A stretch of 54,884 nt of DNA from Hungatella sp. (GTDB lineage Bacteria > Bacillota > Clostridia > Lachnospirales > Lachnospiraceae), in contig JAAWBS010000028.1 in NCBI GenBank assembly GCA_022792815.1, positions 1 to 54,884 on the forward strand, given 5' to 3'. The position numbers were made by a program, and so were the translations under genes. A model generated the notes under the pieces. That model was given only the letters and a program-made list of their open reading frames with translations. It did not search any database and was not told the origin of the DNA. Below are positions 50,044 through 54,884 of this stretch, piece by piece. Positions within the stretch are counted from its first letter, which is position 1. Each line of letters starts with the position of its first letter.

Positions 50044-50724
50044 ATGGCTCAAGCAATTGCCGAAACTATTTTTGACATCTGTTATCTGTCTTTTGCCGTC
50101 ATTACTGGTCTGATCATGCTGACAAAAGGAACGACTCCACTGGTAAAAAAGGCAGGGATGATGACTGCTCTTCTTGGTGCGGGAGACTCGTTCCATCTGA
50201 TCCCACGGTCCTACGCCCTCTGGACTACAGGCTTAGAGGCCAACAAAGCGGCTTTGGGATTCGGAAAGTTTGTCACTTCCATCACCATGACGGTCTTCTA
50301 TCTGATCCTTTACTACATCTGGCGGGACCGCTATCAGATCAGGGGACAGAAAAATCTTACAGCCGCCATGTGGAGTCTCTCGGCCCTGCGGATCGGACTT
50401 TGTCTGCTCCCGCAAAACAGGTGGCTTCAGTACCGTCAGCCTCTTTTTTACGGAATTCTGCGCAACATCCCTTTTGCGGTCATGGGCGCTGTCGTCATAC
50501 TGATCTTTGCCCGGGAGGCAAAAAGGGCCGATGACAGAATATTCCGTTATATCCCTCTTGCAGTCGGCCTCTCCTTCGGATTTTATCTGCCGGTGGTTCT
50601 TTTCAGCGGGCTGTTCCCTGTCATAGGCATGCTGATGATACCCAAGACCATGGCCTATGTGTGGATCGTGCTTATGAACTGGAAGTTATACAGGCAGCCC
50701 CTGAGCTTGGCAGAAACCCTGTAA
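50044..50724 (+). CDS. Uncharacterised multi-pass membrane protein (226 aa)
   Basis: About seven hydrophobic helices, from TIFDICYLSFAVITGLIML to AYVWIVLMNWKLY. GDSFHLIPRSYALW between helices 2 and 3 is a striking polar motif with His and Arg. I do not recognise a named family. GGAGG precedes the ATG. It has a strong promoter and a palindromic operator, so it is probably a tightly controlled single gene. Confidence 0.75.
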   Translation: MAQAIAETIFDICYLSFAVITGLIMLTKGTTPLVKKAGMMTALLGAGDSFHLIPRSYALWTTGLEANKAALGFGKFVTSITMTVFYLILYYIWRDRYQIRGQKNLTAAMWSLSALRIGLCLLPQNRWLQYRQPLFYGILRNIPFAVMGAVVILIFAREAKRADDRIFRYIPLAVGLSFGFYLPVVLFSGLFPVIGMLMIPKTMAYVWIVLMNWKLYRQPLSLAETL

Positions 50725-50827
50725 TATAAAATTATCCATTTTCAAATGACTGAAAGTGTGGTAGAATCATATCCATAATGATATCATCCATGACGGCCTT
50801 CGGGCCAAAGGAGAGAAAGGAGAGTCT

Positions 50828-51544
50828 ATGGATTATCAGAATATGAATCAGTATTACGGGGAAGCCTACCAGACGACAAAGGAGTATGAGTCTCTGGAGC
50901 GCTACACGGCCAAGACCTTTGGCTGGATGTTTTTGGGATTGATGGTCACATTCCTCATCGCCGTCACCGGTTACGTCACCGGGTTGGTGTTGTTTGTGTT
51001 CGCGGTTCCCCAGTTGATCTTGGTGCTTGGCATCGCGGAGCTGGCGGTGGTGCTGTTTTTGTCGGCGAGGATCACCAAGATGTCTGTGGGGACGGCCAGA
51101 ACCCTGTTCTTGGTCTACTCCGTGTTAAACGGAGTGGTGTTTTCCGCCTACTTCCTGATGTATGATATGATGACTCTGGTGCTGGCGTTCGGAGCCACTT
51201 CCCTGTTCTTTGGGATCATGGCGGCAGTGGGATATTTTGCCAGGGTGGATCTAAGCAGCCTGCGGAATTTCCTGGTAGGCGGCCTGGTCTTTTTGATGGT
51301 GTTCTGGATCGCCTCCATCTTTATCAACCTGCAGAGGTTTGAGATTATCGCCTGTACCGTGGGGATCTTCATCTTCCTGATCTTTACGGCATACGATACC
51401 CAGAAGATTCGGGCCTATCACCAGGCATACTGTCATGACGGGCAGATGGCAGGGAAAGCTTCCGTCTTTGCGGCACTGCAGCTGTATCTGGACTTTATCA
51501 ACCTGTTCATCTACCTGCTTCGCGCCATGGGGAGAAGGAAATAA
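50828..51544 (+). CDS. Bax inhibitor-1 (BI-1/YccA/YetJ) family membrane protein
   Basis: A 238-aa protein with seven helices and BI-1 features: ERYTAKTFGWMFLGLMVTFL, SVLNGVVFSAYFLMY, and near the end TAYDTQKIRAYHQAY, with the acidic residues of the Ca2+/pH sensor at the C-terminal side. Bacterial YetJ conducts Ca2+ in a pH-dependent way. GGAGAGTCT precedes the ATG; a terminator follows. Confidence 0.9.
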   Translation: MDYQNMNQYYGEAYQTTKEYESLERYTAKTFGWMFLGLMVTFLIAVTGYVTGLVLFVFAVPQLILVLGIAELAVVLFLSARITKMSVGTARTLFLVYSVLNGVVFSAYFLMYDMMTLVLAFGATSLFFGIMAAVGYFARVDLSSLRNFLVGGLVFLMVFWIASIFINLQRFEIIACTVGIFIFLIFTAYDTQKIRAYHQAYCHDGQMAGKASVFAALQLYLDFINLFIYLLRAMGRRK

Positions 51545-51566
51545 TCACAGATCAGAGATTAAAGAG

Positions 51567-51595
51567 ACAGGGCTGCCGGTCTATGGCAGCCCTGT
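51567..51595. terminator. Bidirectional terminator between BI-1 and the charged protein
   Basis: ACAGGGCTGCC and GGCAGCCCTGT pair perfectly (11 bp) around a 7-base loop, with TTTTCGTG on the plus side and TCTCTTTAATC on the minus side. Confidence 0.8.
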
Positions 51596-51605
51596 TTTCG
51601 TGTGT

Positions 51606-52130
51606 TCAGTGAAACACCGTATGACGCCGCCGGTATGCGTCATTGTCTTTCATCTGAAGCTCTCTCTTTACGTTAGCCAGCTCCTTAGCCAGCTGTTTTT
51701 TCCTGGCCTCGTCTTTTTCAGCGCCGAGTTTCTTTTCAATCTCGGCTTCCTTCTGTTTCAGCCTTTTGATCTCCCGATCGACCTGATCGGTGTTCCCCGT
51801 GCAGGATTCGGATTTTTCAGCAGACGGGGATTTTTTTGAGCCCTCTGCCTTCTCTGACCGGTCCGCGTTTTCTTTCTGGGGATCAGCCTCCTCTGCCCTG
51901 TCCGGGTCATCAAAATAGATGTTTTTACGCCCGTCCTTCTCTTCCCTGACCCGATACTGCCCTGATGGGACTCTCTCCATCTCCGGTTCATAGGTATCCA
52001 CATCCGGTCTCTTAGGGCCGTCCGGCTGCTGAGTTGCTTCCTGGGCCTGGGAGGATAACCGGGTTTTCCCGAGTTTTTCCATCAGGCTGTCCTCCTTAAG
52101 TCTTCCTTCAAATCTTATGATTGGTTCCAT
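51606..52130 (-). CDS. Highly charged hypothetical protein (174 aa)
   Basis: No family is recognised. The middle is rich in Glu, Lys, Asp and Ser (low complexity), and residues about 115-160 (QVDREIKRLKQKEAEIEKKL onward) form a clear coiled coil. There is no signal or membrane segment. GGAGGAATCAG precedes the ATG. It resembles small cytoplasmic proteins predicted in many Clostridia. Confidence 0.65.
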   Translation of the reverse strand: MEPIIRFEGRLKEDSLMEKLGKTRLSSQAQEATQQPDGPKRPDVDTYEPEMERVPSGQYRVREEKDGRKNIYFDDPDRAEEADPQKENADRSEKAEGSKKSPSAEKSESCTGNTDQVDREIKRLKQKEAEIEKKLGAEKDEARKKQLAKELANVKRELQMKDNDAYRRRHTVFH

Positions 52131-52232
52131 CTGATTCCTCCGCGCTGTTGCTGAAAATGATCGGTTACCTTTTCAGTTTAGCGCCTCCCAAAAGAGATGG
52201 CAATCCTTCTGCACTGAGCTGTCGCCAATCGG

Positions 52233-53513
52233 TCATGAAAGGTTTGTGCCGCCGGTGTTAAGTAGGATATTGAGCCGAAAATAACTGCCCTCTTTTTCTG
52301 TCAGCATGGCACCCTGATATTTTTCCGCTGCCGCTTTGATGTTGGAAAGACCGGTTCCCACAGGGGGCATCGGTCCCGGCATACAGGTATTTTCGAATTG
52401 GATCCGATAGAAATCCCCCTGGCTCTCGCCTGTGACGCAAAGAGACGGCTTCTCCTTCACGGCCAGGCAGGCATAGATGGCGTTGTCCATGGCATTGGCA
52501 ATCATCACACACAGGTCAAAATCGTCGACGCCCCAGGATTTAGGCAGAATCAAGGAGACCTCTGCCGCAATGTTGTTTAGCCTGGCCAGTTCCAGCTTTT
52601 CACCCAGAAGGATGTCCACAACCGGGTTGTCTGTCTGGCAGGGAAAGGACAGTCTTGCCGCCTGGCTCCCCATTTTTTTCAGATACGCCCTGGCTGCTTC
52701 CGTCTGCCCGGCCTGTAAGAGGCCTTCCAGCACACAGACATGGTTTTTGATGTCATGGCGGAAAGCCATGGTATTTTCGTAGCGCATCCGGGCCTGCTCC
52801 ACATAGGTCTTCTGGGCCTTTGCCGCCTGGGTCAGAGAAGAGAGAACCGCCTGGGCTTTGACATCGCTGCAGGTCCTCTCATAGGCATACAGGGTACAGA
52901 GAAGGGCTATGAGGCCTAACGCCTGCAAAGACAGCAGCACCAGCTGTTTTCCCGGCTCAATCTTAAGAGGGACATGACTGTATGCTGTCTCTATGATATA
53001 GAACTCTGCGGCAGAGAAGAACAGGACGGACAGAATGAGGATTCGGATGTAGGGCCTGTATGCCTCATCGTCCATGGACACGAAACGGAGAATCACCCGG
53101 GACATCCTTTCAGACACCAGGATGAAGACCAGAAGTGACAGAACGATGGCTCCGTACAGGCCGATCCCCCGCAGGTTGACAGGGATTAAGACGGCCTCCA
53201 GGGAATTGATCATGCCGAAGGATGTCTGGGTGACATAAACGGCCAAAAGGGCGGCGGTCCACGAGACCTCAGGGCGGTTCTTGAAAGCCAAACGGTTCAT
53301 CCCTCCCAGCGCCAGGATCTCCCCGACTATAGAGAAAAGGGGATTCAGAGAAAGAAGGAAAGAAACCGCGAGGATTCCATAGAGCAGGACAAAATACAAG
53401 ACAACATACCACAGCTTCCAGGGTTTGCCCGAAAGCCGGCAGGAAAAACGGATATGCAGGATGCTGAATGAGACAAGGGTGATGCCATCCATACCGATGC
53501 TGAACCAGTCCAT
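52233..53513 (-). CDS. Sensor histidine kinase of the AgrC/CitA-like GHKL group
   Basis: A 426-aa kinase: about six membrane helices (1-215), a short coiled coil, the phosphorylated His253 in MAFRHDIKNHVCVLEG, and an HATPase_c_5 domain with N-box DLCVMIANAMDNAIYACLA and G-box GTGLSNIKAAAEKY. This is the peptide-sensing/LytTR-paired class (AgrC, BlpH, etc.). The start at 53513 is preferred because the LytTR gene ends 15 bp before it. No AgrB/AgrD-like gene is in view. Confidence 0.88.
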   Translation of the reverse strand: MDWFSIGMDGITLVSFSILHIRFSCRLSGKPWKLWYVVLYFVLLYGILAVSFLLSLNPLFSIVGEILALGGMNRLAFKNRPEVSWTAALLAVYVTQTSFGMINSLEAVLIPVNLRGIGLYGAIVLSLLVFILVSERMSRVILRFVSMDDEAYRPYIRILILSVLFFSAAEFYIIETAYSHVPLKIEPGKQLVLLSLQALGLIALLCTLYAYERTCSDVKAQAVLSSLTQAAKAQKTYVEQARMRYENTMAFRHDIKNHVCVLEGLLQAGQTEAARAYLKKMGSQAARLSFPCQTDNPVVDILLGEKLELARLNNIAAEVSLILPKSWGVDDFDLCVMIANAMDNAIYACLAVKEKPSLCVTGESQGDFYRIQFENTCMPGPMPPVGTGLSNIKAAAEKYQGAMLTEKEGSYFRLNILLNTGGTNLS

Positions 53514-53527
53514 ACCCCAATACCCCC

Positions 53528-54292
53528 TCACCTGTCCGAAATGTGTGTGATTGCCCCTGATGGGGAATCGCAGCCTGAGACCCTCTCCTTCATATGGCGC
53601 AGAAGTGCCTGGGTCAGCTCCTTTTCCCGAAGTCTGGAGACCGGTATTTTTATATCTCCGGGCAAGATGACCCATCCTCCTTTACAGCCGCGGACATAGT
53701 CCAGGTTGACCAGATAGCTTCTGTGGCAGCGAAAAAAGCGCTGATCGACCTTTTGCTCCAATCGCTCCAGTTTGTCATAATAGTCGATAACCGACTGATC
53801 TGCCTGGTGGAGATAGAGCTTTCTTCCAAGAACCTCACCGTACACCAGCTCTGACAGCCGAATCATCCGGAAGGCATTTCCTTTTTGAATCAGAATGCTT
53901 TTCCCGGACCGGTACTCCAGGTTTTTCATCACCCGGTCCATGGTCCGCCACAGCCGGTGTGCCGTGACAGGCTTTAGCAGATAATCGCTGGCATCCACCT
54001 CAAAGGCATCAAACACACATTCCTTTAAGATCGTCACAAAGATCAGAAAACTGCCGTCTCCCCTCTCCCGCAGCATCCTGGCTGTCTCCAGGCCGTCTTT
54101 TTGCTCCATCCGGATGTCCAGAAAAATCAGGTCAAAGGCAAACCCACTGCCCAAAAGGGCCAGGCCGTCTGTAAAGCAGCTGATCTTGTAGGAAACCAGG
54201 CCCCGATTTTTCATGTATTCCGAGACAAGGGCGGACAGCTGATCTCTCATAATACGTTCATCGTCACAGATTCCTATGTGAATCATCTTCAT
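53528..54292 (-). CDS. LytTR-family response regulator
   Basis: A 254-aa protein: receiver domain with D9/D10-type acid pocket (IGICDDERIM), phospho-acceptor Asp59 (LIFLDIRM) and Lys near 110, then a LytTR DNA-binding domain (about 145-245; YDKLERLEQKVDQRFFRCHR and SYLVNLDYV). It pairs with the kinase downstream. The start at 54292 has GAGGCGGTG. Confidence 0.9.
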   Translation of the reverse strand: MKMIHIGICDDERIMRDQLSALVSEYMKNRGLVSYKISCFTDGLALLGSGFAFDLIFLDIRMEQKDGLETARMLRERGDGSFLIFVTILKECVFDAFEVDASDYLLKPVTAHRLWRTMDRVMKNLEYRSGKSILIQKGNAFRMIRLSELVYGEVLGRKLYLHQADQSVIDYYDKLERLEQKVDQRFFRCHRSYLVNLDYVRGCKGGWVILPGDIKIPVSRLREKELTQALLRHMKERVSGCDSPSGAITHISDR

Positions 54293-54439
54293 CACCGCCT
54301 CAAGGATACCAAAATCTATGCCATATGGCAATCCCATTGTCACCAAGTGTAATGTTTTTGCAACAAATGGGCACGGCGTTGCCCTCAAAGACGATGATTT
54401 CGTCGCAGATGATCACATTCAGCATGTTTCTGTCATAAC

Positions 54440-54884
54440 CTACCCCTCATCCAGCCGGTTCTTCACCGTAAAGACAGCCAACTGGGTCCTGTCCTTCAGT
54501 TTCAGCTTCTCCAGGAGTCTGGAGATGTTGTTCCGCACCGTCCCATCCGCCAAGAATAATTCCGCCGCGATCTCCCGGTTATCCATCCCTCTTGCCACAC
54601 ACCCCATGATCTGCCGCTCCCTGGGAGTCAGATTCTCGGTGAGCGGAGTCGGATTCAGGTTGTTCTTCGGCAGCATCTGGCGCCTCATTCCCTCGAAGAC
54701 CGTATCCCCAAAGACCCGGATCCCTCCGCTGACCGCTTTCACCGACTGGATTACCTTGTCATCTTCCATCTCTTTTAAGATGTAGCCGTCGGCTCCGCTT
54801 TGGATGGCAGCTTCCACGGTTTCCTGATCGTCAAAGGTGGTCAGAACCAGGATCTTGACTCCGGGAAATTCCTTCTTGACAGCG
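54440..54884 (-). CDS. NarL/FixJ-family response regulator (5' part beyond window)
   Basis: The visible C-terminal 147 codons contain the end of a receiver domain (VKILVLTTFDDQETVEAAIQ, GADGYILKEM, with the conserved Lys) and a LuxR-type HTH (LTPRERQIMGCVARGMDNRE, AAELFLADGTVRNNISRLLE). The frame is open to the window edge. It is a second two-component regulator next to the LytTR pair; its kinase is presumably outside the window. Confidence 0.88.
   Translation of the reverse strand, partial: AVKKEFPGVKILVLTTFDDQETVEAAIQSGADGYILKEMEDDKVIQSVKAVSGGIRVFGDTVFEGMRRQMLPKNNLNPTPLTENLTPRERQIMGCVARGMDNREIAAELFLADGTVRNNISRLLEKLKLKDRTQLAVFTVKNRLDEG

Noticed and set aside
1..54884. CRISPR arrays, tRNA or rRNA genes
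   Set aside because: I saw no regularly spaced repeats, no cloverleaf-like genes and no rRNA sequence when reading through the window.

Overview
The window looks like a chromosomal segment from an anaerobic Firmicute of the Clostridia, most likely a Lachnospiraceae gut commensal. This rests on gene content and order: a rplU-prp-rpmA-obgE-yhbY-nadD-yqeK-rsfS operon, a TtcA-like/XerS-like/LysM/LexA neighbourhood, the radical-SAM pair TIGR03960/DUF2344 upstream of RNase G, strong GGAGG ribosome binding sites and oxygen-sensitive Fe-S enzymes. The assignment is inferred from sequence reading, without database searches.

Layout. 1-3.95 kb: the morphogenesis half of a filamentous-phage (inovirus-like) prophage on the minus strand. 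It has two secreted, C-terminally anchored minor-coat candidates, several tiny membrane proteins, a coat protein followed by a terminator, and a Zot/pI-type ATPase cut by the window edge. The phage ends against a dif-like palindrome (14 bp arm, 6 bp spacer, 14 bp arm) at 4004-4037. 4.06-7.3 kb: TtcA-like enzyme, a XerS-like tyrosine recombinase, a YneA-like LysM protein and lexA, with three LexA boxes and two good divergent promoters. 7.4-11.9 kb: the obg/L21/L27 operon. 11.9-20.1 kb: NlpC/P60 protein, bactofilin, TrkH/TrkA, RNase G and the radical-SAM pair. 20.3-26.1 kb: a mannose-family PTS with a SIS-domain enzyme and a PRD regulator. 26.1-37.6 kb: mixed small operons (DUF3795, DUF2461, a sigma factor, GNAT, two MATE pumps, SRAP, a chemoreceptor, TfoX, HhH, DUF503, an AraC-GNAT fusion, MFS). 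38-40.3 kb: an unknown protein overlapping a CbiA-like amidase. 40.3-49.8 kb: a Crp-family regulator and one long leftward operon, asrA-asrB-asrC, molybdopterin oxidoreductase, Fe-S protein, flavoprotein, TDT transporter, mobA. 50-54.9 kb: two membrane proteins (one BI-1 family), a charged hypothetical protein, a LytTR/GHKL two-component pair and a truncated NarL-type regulator.

The most interesting points are these. (1) The asr/nar operon joins a NapA/NasA-type nitrate reductase-like enzyme to a siroheme reductase, an anion channel-type transporter and cofactor synthesis, which reads as a one-operon nitrate-to-ammonium route. It has a perfect TGTGA-N6-TCACA site upstream, and the adjacent regulator carries a CRP-like recognition helix. 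(2) A MITE-like palindromic repeat is present in four copies (two of 66 bp, two of about 210-275 bp). Both short copies have clean 9 bp target duplications. Three copies sit inside the asr/nar operon, and the fourth sits in the leader of the LexA-controlled LysM gene. (3) The inovirus-like prophage abuts a dif-like site one gene away from a XerS-like recombinase, suggesting it integrates with the host chromosome-resolution system. (4) The phage coat region hides a 40-codon coat-like reading frame with no standard start codon.
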